A model generated the notes under the pieces. The model saw only the letters and a list, made by a program, of their open reading frames with translations. It was not told where the DNA came from and searched no databases. Made by a program: the position numbers and the translations under genes. Positions 6,040 through 13,574 of a DNA stretch of 25,084 bases are shown one piece after another. This stretch comes from CAJKWP01 sp050943075 (lineage in GTDB: Bacteria; Bacillota; Clostridia; Christensenellales; UBA1242). The stretch's first letter is position 1, and every line of letters starts with the position of its first letter. The DNA is taken from assembly GCA_050943075.1 (NCBI GenBank), contig JBMNOM010000013.1, positions 1 to 25,084 on the forward strand, in the 5' to 3' direction.

Positions 6040-8562
6040 ATGAACAAAAAACTTTTAATTATTGATGGCAATAGTTTAATCAACCGCGCTTTTTATGCGT
6101 TGCCTTATTTGACAAATTCCAAAGGGCAATTCACAGGTGCGGTTTTTGGTTTTACTAATATGCTTGTTAAAGTGCTTGCGGCTGAAAATCCAACACATAT
6201 TGTGGTGGCTTTTGACCATGCAAGAAAAACTTTTAGAAATGAACTTTACGCCGAATATAAAGGCACAAGAAAAGCAACTCCACCAGAACTTATTTCACAA
6301 CTTAATCTTTTGAAAGAAGTGCTTGACAAAATGAACATTGTTCGCGTTCAGCAAGAGGGAATTGAAGCTGATGACATCATTGGCACAATTTCAAAAAGTT
6401 TTGAGGGGCAAGTTGTAATTCTTTCTGGCGATAAGGACGTTTTTCAACTTGTCAGTGACAACATCAGTGTTATGATGACAAAAAAAGGCATTTCAGAAAC
6501 TGAAATTGTCACACCAAACAACATGAAAGAACTTTATGGCTACACTCCAGACCAAGTTATTTTTGTTAAAAGTTTGATGGGTGACGCTTCAGATAATATT
6601 CCGGGCGTGAGTGGTGTTGGGCCAAAGACGGCAATTAAACTTTTGGAAGATTTTGGCACACTTGATAATATCTATGCCAACATTGAAAGCCAAAAAGGCA
6701 CTTTGAAAGAAAAATTGCTTGAAAACAAACAAAATGCCTATATTTCAAAAGAACTTGCAACAATCAAAACAGATTGCAATCTTGAAGGTTTTGACATTGA
6801 AAAAGCAAAACTTATTTTTCCATTTTCTGCCGAAGTTGCAACTATGTTTAAGGAACTTGAATTTAGCAGTTTGCTTGCAAGAAAAGATTTGTTTGCTGGC
6901 GCTGTTATTATTGAAAATAAGCCAAGCAAAAAAAATGAAACAATTTCTTCTGTTGAAGTTTTAAAACAAAAAATTAAAAATGCACAAAATGAAAGCGTTT
7001 TTGCATTCAATTTATGCACAAAACCATCAATTGCGTTTAAAAATGAAGCATACAACTTAAATTTTGAACTTAATTTGTTTAATGAAGGGCTTAAAATTGA
7101 AGATGTTTTAAACCAACTTAAAACAATTTTTGAGGATGAAAAAATTGTTAAAGTGACATCAAATTTAAAAGACCATTTGCATTTGTTTAATAAGCATAAT
7201 GTTGTTTTAAAAGGCGAAATTTTTGACAATAGTATTGCAAAATATTTAATTAATGCAGGAATTAAATCTGGCACGCAAAACCAAAATGCAAGTGAAATTT
7301 ATGATTCTTACCCAGTTAATTTGCAAGCACTTAAAGACCTTGACATATATTCACTTTACACAGACATTGAACTTCCACTTTGCTTTGTTTTGTGCAACAT
7401 GGAAAAAGATGGCTTTAAAATTGACAGCGATGAACTTGAAAAACTTTCAGTGAAATATAATGAAGAACTTGAAAATTTAACAAAGCAAATTCACGCTCTT
7501 AGTGGGCAAGAGTTTAATGTTAACTCGCCAAAACAAGTGGCAGAAGTTTTGTTTGATAAACTTAATCTTAAGGCATGGGGAAACAAGAAAAACTCAACAA
7601 ATATTGATGTGTTAACCGAGCTTTACGATCAACACGAAGTTGTGCCATTAATTGTGAGATACAGAAAGCTTTTTAAATTAAATTCAAGTTATATTGAATC
7701 TTACAAGCAAATTGTCAAAGAAAAAGGCGAAATTATTCACACAGTGTTTAACCAAACCTTAACCAGCACAGGCAGATTGTCCAGTTCAGAACCAAATTTG
7801 CAAAATATTCCAGTTAGAGATGACGAAGGCAAAGCATTAAGAAAATTGTTTATTTCAAGGTTTGAAAATGGCAATGTTATTTCTGCCGATTACAATCAAA
7901 TTGAACTAAGGCTTCTTGCTTCATTTTCTGGCGACAAAAACATGGTTGAAGCATATAAAAACAACAAAGACATTCACGCACTAACAGCAAGCCAAATTTT
8001 TAAGGTTGACATAAGCGATGTCACACCAAACATGCGCAGGGCAGCAAAAGCTGTTAACTTTGGCATTGTTTATGGAATTAGTGACTATGGGCTTTCGCTT
8101 TCAATTGGCTCAAGTGTGAAACGCGCAAAAGATTACATCGAAAGTTATTTTGAAACTTATAAAGATGTTAAAACATACATGGACAAAAATATTGAACAAG
8201 CAAAACAAACCGGCATGGTGAGAACGCTTTTCAAACGTTTCAGAAAAGTGCCTGAAATCAATTCTTCTCGTTTTCAACTTAGACAATTTGGTGAAAGAGT
8301 TGCTATGAATATGCCACTTCAAGGCTCGGCGTCCGACATTATTAAACTTGCAATGATTAAAATTTTTAAAGCCTTGCAAGAGGAAAACATGCAAAGCAAA
8401 TTAATTTTGCAAGTGCATGACGAACTTATTGTGGACACATTCCCAGGGGAAGAAGAAAAAGTGATTTGCATTTTGAAAGACTGCATGGAAAATGTTGTGT
8501 CATTAAGCGTTCCACTTCCTGTTGCAATTTCAAGTGGCAAAACTTGGTTTGATTGTAAATAA
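6040..8562 (+). CDS. polA: DNA polymerase I
   Basis: Pol I removes RNA primers and fills gaps during lagging-strand synthesis and excision repair. At 840 residues it has a 5'-3' exonuclease domain (residues 1 to about 290, with IDGNSLINRAFYALP, EADDIIGT, LSGDKDVFQL and GDASDNIPGVSGVGPKTA). A degenerate central domain and the polymerase domain follow. Polymerase motif A is DYNQIELR from D617, motif B is RRAAKAVNFGIVYG from R666, and motif C is QVHDEL at 791-796. The central region has FAFNLCTK where proofreading enzymes carry the DxE motif, so 3'-5' exonuclease activity is probably absent, as in many Firmicutes. The ribosome site is weak (TTGGAA). A hairpin TGATAATAA/TTATTATCA lies just upstream. 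No good promoter was found in the 61-nt gap. Confidence 0.97.
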   Translation: MNKKLLIIDGNSLINRAFYALPYLTNSKGQFTGAVFGFTNMLVKVLAAENPTHIVVAFDHARKTFRNELYAEYKGTRKATPPELISQLNLLKEVLDKMNIVRVQQEGIEADDIIGTISKSFEGQVVILSGDKDVFQLVSDNISVMMTKKGISETEIVTPNNMKELYGYTPDQVIFVKSLMGDASDNIPGVSGVGPKTAIKLLEDFGTLDNIYANIESQKGTLKEKLLENKQNAYISKELATIKTDCNLEGFDIEKAKLIFPFSAEVATMFKELEFSSLLARKDLFAGAVIIENKPSKKNETISSVEVLKQKIKNAQNESVFAFNLCTKPSIAFKNEAYNLNFELNLFNEGLKIEDVLNQLKTIFEDEKIVKVTSNLKDHLHLFNKHNVVLKGEIFDNSIAKYLINAGIKSGTQNQNASEIYDSYPVNLQALKDLDIYSLYTDIELPLCFVLCNMEKDGFKIDSDELEKLSVKYNEELENLTKQIHALSGQEFNVNSPKQVAEVLFDKLNLKAWGNKKNSTNIDVLTELYDQHEVVPLIVRYRKLFKLNSSYIESYKQIVKEKGEIIHTVFNQTLTSTGRLSSSEPNLQNIPVRDDEGKALRKLFISRFENGNVISADYNQIELRLLASFSGDKNMVEAYKNNKDIHALTASQIFKVDISDVTPNMRRAAKAVNFGIVYGISDYGLSLSIGSSVKRAKDYIESYFETYKDVKTYMDKNIEQAKQTGMVRTLFKRFRKVPEINSSRFQLRQFGERVAMNMPLQGSASDIIKLAMIKIFKALQEENMQSKLILQVHDELIVDTFPGEEEKVICILKDCMENVVSLSVPLPVAISSGKTWFDCK

Positions 8563-8571
8563 TTTAAAAAC

Positions 8572-8605
8572 AAAAAACTTTAAATTAACTTTTAAAGTTT
8601 TTTTA
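8572..8605 (+). terminator. Terminator of polA
   Basis: The arms AAAAAACTTTAAA and TTTAAAGTTTTTT surround a short loop and end in a T run just after the polA stop. Confidence 0.75.
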
Positions 8606-8614
8606 TTGCCAATT

Positions 8615-8658
8615 TTTGTTTTTAAATTTTGCGTTGTTTGTTTTTAAATTTTGCGTTG
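8615..8658 (+). repeat. Two perfect tandem copies of a 22-mer
   Basis: The unit TTTGTTTTTAAATTTTGCGT-TG occurs at 8615-8636 and again at 8637-8658, followed by a broken third start. It lies in the non-coding gap behind polA. Confidence 0.85.
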
Positions 8659-8737
8659 CTTGTTTAATAATTTTCATTTTTATTTTAATTTTAATTAAAT
8701 TTTAATGAAAAACTTATGTTTTATTGTGTTTTTTCAT

Positions 8738-8746
8738 TGTTATAAT
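8738..8746 (+). promoter_or_regulatory. Extended -10 promoter before the transglycosylase gene
   Basis: TGT directly precedes a perfect TATAAT (8741-8746), an extended -10 element. No good -35 is visible. The start would be near 8753, leaving a leader of about 27 nt with no Shine-Dalgarno sequence. Confidence 0.5.
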
Positions 8747-8779
8747 TATAAAATTGCAAAAAAACCATAACATATTTAT

Positions 8780-9340
8780 ATGAGAAAAAAAGTTAGCATT
8801 GTTTTTTTGTCTTTAACTGCTTTTTTGCTTGCAGGCGTTTTTTTTGTGCTTGTTTACACAAATTTGCGTTTTCCAATGATGTATAAAACACAAATTTTAA
8901 AAGAGAGTTATAACAACAATCTGCAGCCGCAAATTATTGCAAGTTTAATTAATGTGGAAAGTTCTTTTCAAAAAGACGCAGTTTCAAAACGTGGTGCAAT
9001 TGGACTTATGCAAGTTATGCCTTCAACAGCGCAGTGGGTGGCAGGGAAAATTGGCTTGCCATACAGCGAAGAAAAACTTTTTGATGTTAGTTTTAACATT
9101 GCAGTGGGCAGTTATTATTTGAAATATTTAATTAACAAATTTGGCAACTTATCACTTGCAATTTGCGCCTACAACGCAGGGGAAACTGTTGTTAATTCTT
9201 GGCTTAAAATTAAAGAACTTTCTTCAGACGGCAAAACGCTTCAAAGCATTCCTTATGAGGAAACAAAAAATCATTTGGAAAAGTTTAATTTTAATTTAAA
9301 AACTTATGAAAAAAAGTATAAAAATTTTGCGTTAAAATAA
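8780..9340 (+). CDS. Membrane-anchored lytic transglycosylase (SLT family)
   Basis: A peptidoglycan-cleaving enzyme predicted to cut the glycan strand with formation of 1,6-anhydro-muramic acid. Residues 5-27 form an uncleaved signal anchor, which puts the catalytic domain outside the cell. Soluble-lytic-transglycosylase motifs are ASLINVESSF with catalytic E60, SKRGAIGLMQVMPSTAQW, FDVSFNIAVGSYYLKYL and AICAYNAGE. The 186-residue length equals an anchor plus one SLT domain, with no LysM or SH3 domain. No ribosome site is visible before the ATG, which follows an extended -10 promoter. It lies alone between polA and lysS. A role in growth or sporulation-linked wall remodelling cannot be separated from sequence alone. 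Confidence 0.9.
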   Translation: MRKKVSIVFLSLTAFLLAGVFFVLVYTNLRFPMMYKTQILKESYNNNLQPQIIASLINVESSFQKDAVSKRGAIGLMQVMPSTAQWVAGKIGLPYSEEKLFDVSFNIAVGSYYLKYLINKFGNLSLAICAYNAGETVVNSWLKIKELSSDGKTLQSIPYEETKNHLEKFNFNLKTYEKKYKNFALK

Positions 9341-9373
9341 TGTTTTGATTAATTTACGTTTTGATTGTTTTCA

Positions 9374-9402
9374 TTGACAATTTATTGTTATATGTGTTAA
9401 AA
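9374..9402 (+). promoter_or_regulatory. Candidate lysS promoter
   Basis: A perfect TTGACA (9374-9379), but the -10 at 17-18 nt spacing is poor (TTAAAA/TAAAAC). The leader to the ATG at 9444 would be about 35 nt, too short for a T-box. Confidence 0.35.
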
Positions 9403-9443
9403 CTATTTAAATAATTATATATAAAAGCTTTTTAGGAGAAAAA

Positions 9444-10913
9444 ATGGAAACAATCAATTACACATCATCAAGCGAAAATGACATTAGAAGAGAAAAAATT
9501 GCTTTTTTAAAAAACAAAGGTGTTGTTGTTTATAAAGAAAAATTTGACTTCACTCACACAATTCAACAGGCAAGAGAATTGCCACTTGAAACACACGTTA
9601 AAGTTGCTGGCAGAATTATTTTTAAAAGAGTGATGGGTAAATTTAGTTTTATTCAAATTAGAAATGTTGAAGAAAAAATTCAAGTTTCTTTCAGTGTTAA
9701 CGACATTGGAGAAGAGGCTTATGAATTTTACAAAAAGATGGTTGACTTGGGCGACTTTATTGGTGTTGAAGGCCATTTGTATTTAACACAAACAGGCGAA
9801 CTTACAATTAAAGCCACCTCATATACACTTTTGTCCAAAGCACTTCGTTCAATGCCAGAAAAATGGCACGGACTTACTGATTTGGAAGCAAAATATCGCC
9901 AAAGATATTTGGACTTAATTTCAAATGAAGACTCCAGAAAAGTGTTTGTTGGCAGAAGCAAATTGTTAAGATATTTAAGAAACTTTTTGGCAGAAAACAA
10001 CTTTGTTGAAGTTGAAACTCCAATTTTGCAAAGTGCAGTTATTGGTGCAAGTGCAAAACCCTTCTTCACAAAGCATAATGCGTTAAACAAAACATTCAAC
10101 TTAAGAATTGCACCAGAAACATACCTCAAGCAAGTGATTGCAGCAGGTTTTGAAAGAGTTTTTGAACTTGGAAAATGTTTCAGAAACGAAGGAATGGACA
10201 CACAACACTTGCAAGAATTCACAATGTGTGAATGGTATGCAAGCTATTGGAATTTTGAAGATAACATTAAATTCTTCCAAAAGTTTTTGCGTGGCGCGCT
10301 TGATGAAGTTGTTGGAACGCAAAAAATAACGTTCCAAGGCACAGAACTTGACTTTTCAAAAGAATGGCCAAGAATTAACTACACAGAAACATTAACAAAC
10401 ATTTTGGGCTTTGACTTCCTTGAATATGACAATAGAGATAAATTGGTTGAAAAAATTGTTGAAACAGGACTTTTCAAAGATGAAGATTTTTATGGCATTA
10501 AAACAGTTGGCGGAATAATTGACTATTGCTATAAGAGAAAAATTAGAGTCAACATAATGGAACCAACAATTCTTTACAACTATCCAGCTTGTCTTGTTCC
10601 ACTTGCAAGAAGAAATGACAGCAACGCAAAACTTATTGATATGTTCCAAGTTTTAGTGTGTGGAATGGAGCTTTGCAAAGCATACAGCGAGCTTATTGAC
10701 CCAATTACTCAAAGAGAAACTTTGGAAGAACAAGCAAAAGCAAAACTGGCAGGTGACGATGAAGCAATGGAGCTTGACGAAGATTTTGTGCTTGCAATGG
10801 AACATGGTATGCCACCAATCAGTGGTTTGGGAGTTGGAATTGACAGGCTTATGACACTTATTTTTGACCAACCATCAATTCGTGACGTTGTGCTTTTCCC
10901 AATTATGAAATAA
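9444..10913 (+). CDS. lysS: Lysyl-tRNA synthetase, class II
   Basis: It charges tRNA-Lys with lysine. An N-terminal OB-fold anticodon-binding domain spans about residues 50-150 (VKVAGRIIFKRVMGKFSFIQI). The class II core follows, with motif 1 (FVEVETPIL, 187-195), motif 2 (FRNEGMDTQHLQEFTMCEWY, from 246) and motif 3 (GVGIDR, 463-468). The 489-residue length is typical. The ATG follows AGGAG with about 5 nt spacing. No T-box or other tRNA-sensing leader is visible upstream. A hairpin terminator follows directly, so the gene is probably monocistronic. Confidence 0.97.
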   Translation: METINYTSSSENDIRREKIAFLKNKGVVVYKEKFDFTHTIQQARELPLETHVKVAGRIIFKRVMGKFSFIQIRNVEEKIQVSFSVNDIGEEAYEFYKKMVDLGDFIGVEGHLYLTQTGELTIKATSYTLLSKALRSMPEKWHGLTDLEAKYRQRYLDLISNEDSRKVFVGRSKLLRYLRNFLAENNFVEVETPILQSAVIGASAKPFFTKHNALNKTFNLRIAPETYLKQVIAAGFERVFELGKCFRNEGMDTQHLQEFTMCEWYASYWNFEDNIKFFQKFLRGALDEVVGTQKITFQGTELDFSKEWPRINYTETLTNILGFDFLEYDNRDKLVEKIVETGLFKDEDFYGIKTVGGIIDYCYKRKIRVNIMEPTILYNYPACLVPLARRNDSNAKLIDMFQVLVCGMELCKAYSELIDPITQRETLEEQAKAKLAGDDEAMELDEDFVLAMEHGMPPISGLGVGIDRLMTLIFDQPSIRDVVLFPIMK

Positions 10914-10928
10914 AACAAAACCAAATTA

Positions 10929-10955
10929 AAAACACGGCAAGTTGTCGTGTTTTTT
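10929..10955 (+). terminator. Terminator of lysS
   Basis: The stem AAAACACGGC / GTCGTGTTTT has one G-U pair, a 5-nt loop and a T run. A hairpin with the same stem sequence recurs at 12185-12211. Confidence 0.85.
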
Positions 10956-11049
10956 AGTTAAAATAAAAAATATAATTTTCTGCTAAAATTATCAGTTTAA
11001 TTTTGTTTTGAAAATAATAAAATATCACAAACGTGTTAATTTTTTGTGC

Positions 11050-11078
11050 TTGAACGTAAGTTTAAATTATGATAAAAT
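11050..11078 (+). promoter_or_regulatory. Promoter of the broken lipoprotein gene
   Basis: TTGAAC (11050-11055), 17 nt, then TAAAAT (11073-11078). GGAG at 11094-11097 precedes the TTG at 11107. The expression signals look intact. Confidence 0.6.
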
Positions 11079-11106
11079 AAAAATATATTGAATGGAGAAA
11101 AAACAA

Positions 11107-12138
11107 TTGTCAAAAATAAAAAATTTTAAGGTTATTGTTTTGTGTTTAATAATTGGAATTGCTTTTGTTTTTATGGCGGGCTGTGAAATGATTGACGTGC
11201 AAGGCTTGTTTAATTTAAAATTAACCGAATGACAAATTGACACCACAAATGGTAAAACACAATTTGATGTTGGCGAAGAATTTTCCAAAGAAGGAATTGT
11301 TGTTAAAGCAGTTTGTGTAAAGCAAATTAAAGATGTGACTGCAAAAGCAGAATTTAACACAACCAGCTACAACAAAGATGCAGAAGGAAGTTATATTATT
11401 ATTGTTTCATACAAGGGCAAAACAGCAAATTACAATGTTAGTGTTGTGGCAGAAGAAACAGATTTTCACTTTGATGAAGAATTGAAAACAAGCATTAAAA
11501 ACGCTTTGTTTAATAAACTTAAAAACGATGGATATTCAATTTACGTAATGCAAAAAGATAGGCAAGAAGGAAATGGAAAACAAATTGAACTTACCAAAAT
11601 GTTAGCCTCAATTAATTTTGCAACCAAACAAACATCATTTTATTATAATTCAACTCAAATTTCAGAATTGTTAACCCAGCAAGAATGTATTGATATGGTT
11701 CAAAATTTGCAAACAAACATTTCCAGTCTTGCAACAACAATAACAGAAGAAAATTTAAGCACTTTTGAATATATATTTGGGCCAGTGTTTTCATGGAGTG
11801 ATGTGCAAGTTTTTTCAAAGATTATTGAAAAAATTAGTCTTGCTTCAAACTACGATGTTTTTATAAGCAGAGTTGAAGCAGATTTTGAACTTGCAGCAGA
11901 AACTTTTGAATATTTTAAAGTTTTATTTATGCCTTTGGTTTCAAGCCAAGGTTTTGAAAAAGTTTTGTTTGAAGCTGAAAGTGAAGATGTGACAATTACA
12001 ACTAATGCTAATTATTTAATTATTGAAATTGCAGGATTTTTTGAAAATGATGATATTGACGCATTTTAATTTGACGTTCCAACACTAGAGTTGCAAAAAA
12101 TTGTGGACAAAAATCAATATGAATATTATTTTGCTTAA
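11107..12138 (+). pseudogene. Ig-like-domain lipoprotein interrupted by in-frame stops
   Basis: From a TTG at 11107, 9 nt after GGAG, the frame encodes a lipoprotein signal peptide ending in FVFMAGC (lipid cysteine at residue 26). It reaches TGA at 11230 (codon 42) and then stays open to TAA at 12067. After the TGA comes QIDTTNGKTQFDVGEEF..GIVVKA..YIIIVSYKGKTANYNVSVV, which resembles bacterial Ig-like (Big_3/4) domains. An acidic region of about 190 residues that I do not recognise follows. Beyond the TAA, 22 further codons (FDVPTLELQKIVD..) run to TAA at 12136. Both stops are one base from TTA (Leu), and related domains usually have a hydrophobic residue at the TGA position. Recent decay is likely. 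Recoding or sequencing error remains possible. Trp is TGG throughout the window, so reassigned TGA is unlikely. Confidence 0.7.
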
Positions 12139-12184
12139 TTTTTAACACTTTTTGATTTTAGTAAATTAGTATAAAAAATTAAAA

Positions 12185-12211
12185 AAAACACGGCTTAACG
12201 TCGTGTTTTTT
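12185..12211. terminator. Bidirectional terminator between convergent genes
   Basis: The stem AAAACACGGC / GTCGTGTTTT has A and T runs on both sides. It lies between the plus-strand lipoprotein remnant and the minus-strand gene ending at 12222. Its stem is the same as at 10929-10955. Confidence 0.8.
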
Positions 12212-12221
12212 GCTGCAATTT

Positions 12222-12446
12222 TTACATTTCTCTGTCGTCTTTTTGTTTTTGCTGTTTTGCTTTATTTTTTTGCGCTTGTTTTAATTTAATTGCAAGTTCA
12301 ATTTTTTCTTTCAAAAAGTTTTCTTCTGCTTTCATGCTTTCAGCAAAAAAGTTGTTTAAAGTGATTGTGTTTTCTTCTTCACTTGCGTAAGAGTCAAGGC
12401 TGTCAATAAGCTCAAGCATTTCTTTCATTTCTTCTTCTTTTGTCAT
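12222..12446 (-). CDS. Small charged coiled-coil-like protein, unknown
   Basis: A 74-residue hydrophilic protein, MTKEEEMKEMLELIDSLDSY at the start and a lysine/glutamine-rich tail (KLKQAQKNKAKQQKQKDDREM). It is predicted almost entirely helical, with an acidic N-terminal half and a basic C-terminal half, and has no membrane segment or cysteine. The ATG with A at 12446 is 7 nt from AAAGGAG. A TTG two codons further out is only 1 nt from that site, so I rejected it. A promoter lies at 12506-12478. No family is recognised. It could be a small structural or nucleic-acid-binding protein. Confidence 0.7.
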   Translation of the reverse strand: MTKEEEMKEMLELIDSLDSYASEEENTITLNNFFAESMKAEENFLKEKIELAIKLKQAQKNKAKQQKQKDDREM

Positions 12447-12477
12447 AATCAATCTCCTTTAAACAAGTGATATCACA

Positions 12478-12506
12478 ATTATACTCCTCCAATTTTTTTA
12501 ATGCAA
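12478..12506 (-). promoter_or_regulatory. Promoter of the small charged protein gene
   Basis: Reading the minus strand: TTGCAT (12506-12501), 17 nt, then a perfect TATAAT (12483-12478). Confidence 0.55.
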
Positions 12507-12592
12507 ACAAAAAAACCAAGCAAAACAATAAATTTTTTAATGTGTGCTCCTGTTTCTATTACATAAAAACCATATTTTTTTTGCTTTTGTTG

Positions 12593-12621
12593 TTGACAAA
12601 TCAAATTCAATGATATATAAT
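12593..12621 (+). promoter_or_regulatory. Consensus promoter of tRNA-fMet
   Basis: Perfect TTGACA (12593-12598), 17-nt spacer and perfect TATAAT (12616-12621). The predicted start is near 12628, 10 nt before the tRNA. Confidence 0.92.
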
Positions 12622-12637
12622 AACAACGTTTTAATGT

Positions 12638-12714
<77 letters not shown>

Positions 12715-12721
12715 GAAGAAA

Positions 12722-13040
12722 AACACAGCCTGTTATTAGGTTGTGTTTTTTTTATAAAAAAACAAACCAACATTTGCGGCTGGTTTTTCTTCTGTTTGTC
12801 AAAAACACATTCGTGTTTTATGCCAATTGCGATGGGGGTAAGGCTCTGTTTTTTTAACACAGCCTGTTATCAGGTTGTGTTTTTTGTTTTTAAGAAACAA
12901 ACCAACATTTGCGGCTGGTTTTTCTTCTGTTTGTCAAAAACACATTCGTGTTTTATGCCAATTGCGATGGGGTGGTAAGGCTCTGTTTTTTTTAACACAG
13001 CCTGTTATTAGGTTGTGTTTTTTGTTTTTAAGAAACAAAT
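12722..13040 (+). repeat. Tandem array of terminator-like hairpin repeats
   Basis: Units begin at 12722 (134 nt), 12856 (138 nt) and 12994 (partial, ending near 13040). Each opens with the hairpin AACACAGCCT / AGGTTGTGTT with a 6-nt loop and a T tract, which would terminate the tRNA-fMet transcript. The two complete units also hold AAACCA/TGGTTT and AAAACAC(ATTC)GTGTTTT hairpins, and share CAATTGCGATGGGG and GTAAGGCTCTG. The copies differ by a few substitutions and a short insertion. No coding capacity is credible. Confidence 0.9.
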
Positions 13041-13074
13041 CAAAATAAAATAGGGAAAGAGAAAAATGACAATA

Positions 13075-13102
13075 AAAAAACACTTGAAAACAAGTGTTTT
13101 TG
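13075..13102. terminator. Bidirectional terminator before the HicB-like gene's 3' end
   Basis: A perfect stem AAAAACACTTG / CAAGTGTTTTT around an AAAA loop, with A and T runs on both sides. It can stop transcripts from the repeat array and from the minus-strand gene ending at 13117. Confidence 0.85.
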
Positions 13103-13116
13103 AAAAGTGGTCAAAT

Positions 13117-13392
13117 TTAATCTTTTGGTTTTGCAACAAGTGCATCAATAAGCATAACATAAGTGTTTTCTTGATTTTTGCATTTTTCAAAAAGTGCGAC
13201 GTAACTTGAAGGCAATTCTGTTGCTATGTCAAATTTTAAGGCGTAGGTAAAGTATGCTCTAAGAAAATCCTTAGCCAATAAATATGCCTCGTCAAGAGTT
13301 GCGCCCGAGGTTGTCAAATTGATGTCTGGAATTAAAACCTGATATTCATTTTCGTGATTATAGAAAACAGCGGGGTAGACATAGTGAAACAT
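13117..13392 (-). CDS. HicB-like protein without a visible HicA partner
   Basis: A 91-residue protein resembling the HicB antitoxin fold (a degenerate RNase H-like domain). It has an aromatic N-terminal strand MFHYVYPAVFYNHENEYQVLIPDI, then LTTSGATLDEAYLLAKDFLRAY, the typical strand-turn-helix pattern. HicB antitoxins normally add a DNA-binding domain and pair with a small HicA RNase. Here there is no clear C-terminal DNA-binding domain and no HicA-like ORF on either side. A solitary HicB-like protein is therefore the best description, and toxin-antitoxin function is not supported. AGGAGG precedes the ATG by 5 nt. A promoter lies at 13446-13418. Confidence 0.75.
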   Translation of the reverse strand: MFHYVYPAVFYNHENEYQVLIPDINLTTSGATLDEAYLLAKDFLRAYFTYALKFDIATELPSSYVALFEKCKNQENTYVMLIDALVAKPKD

Positions 13393-13417
13393 TAAAGCCT
13401 CCTAAAATATCAAATAT

Positions 13418-13446
13418 ATTTTATCACACGACTTTTAAAAAAACAA
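13418..13446 (-). promoter_or_regulatory. Promoter of the HicB-like gene
   Basis: Minus strand: TTGTTT (13446-13441), 17 nt, TAAAAT (13423-13418) preceded by TGA, an extended -10. Confidence 0.45.
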
Positions 13447-13539
13447 ACATTTTATGCCATTTAATTTAAAAATGGTCTTTTATATTTTGCACTCGTTTTT
13501 TTATTATTATATACATAAAAAAACTATTTATATTTTTTG

Positions 13540-13568
13540 TTGATAATTTTAGTTTATAATGATAAAAT
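13540..13568 (+). promoter_or_regulatory. Promoter abutting the lipoprotein start codon
   Basis: TTGATA (13540-13545), 17 nt, TAAAAT (13563-13568). The predicted start falls on or next to the ATG at 13575, which has no Shine-Dalgarno sequence. An alternative -10, TATAAT at 13555-13560, lacks a good -35 and would still leave a leader under 10 nt. Confidence 0.55.
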
Positions 13569-13574
13569 ATAACT

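Noticed and set aside
11230..11232. TGA reassigned to tryptophan
   Set aside because: Every clear Trp in the housekeeping genes is TGG and the long genes have no internal TGA. An AT-rich genome with reassignment would use TGA heavily, and related Ig-like domains usually have an aliphatic residue at this site.
12722..13040. CRISPR array
   Set aside because: The units are 134-138 nt, whole-unit repeats without variable spacers, and no cas genes are nearby.
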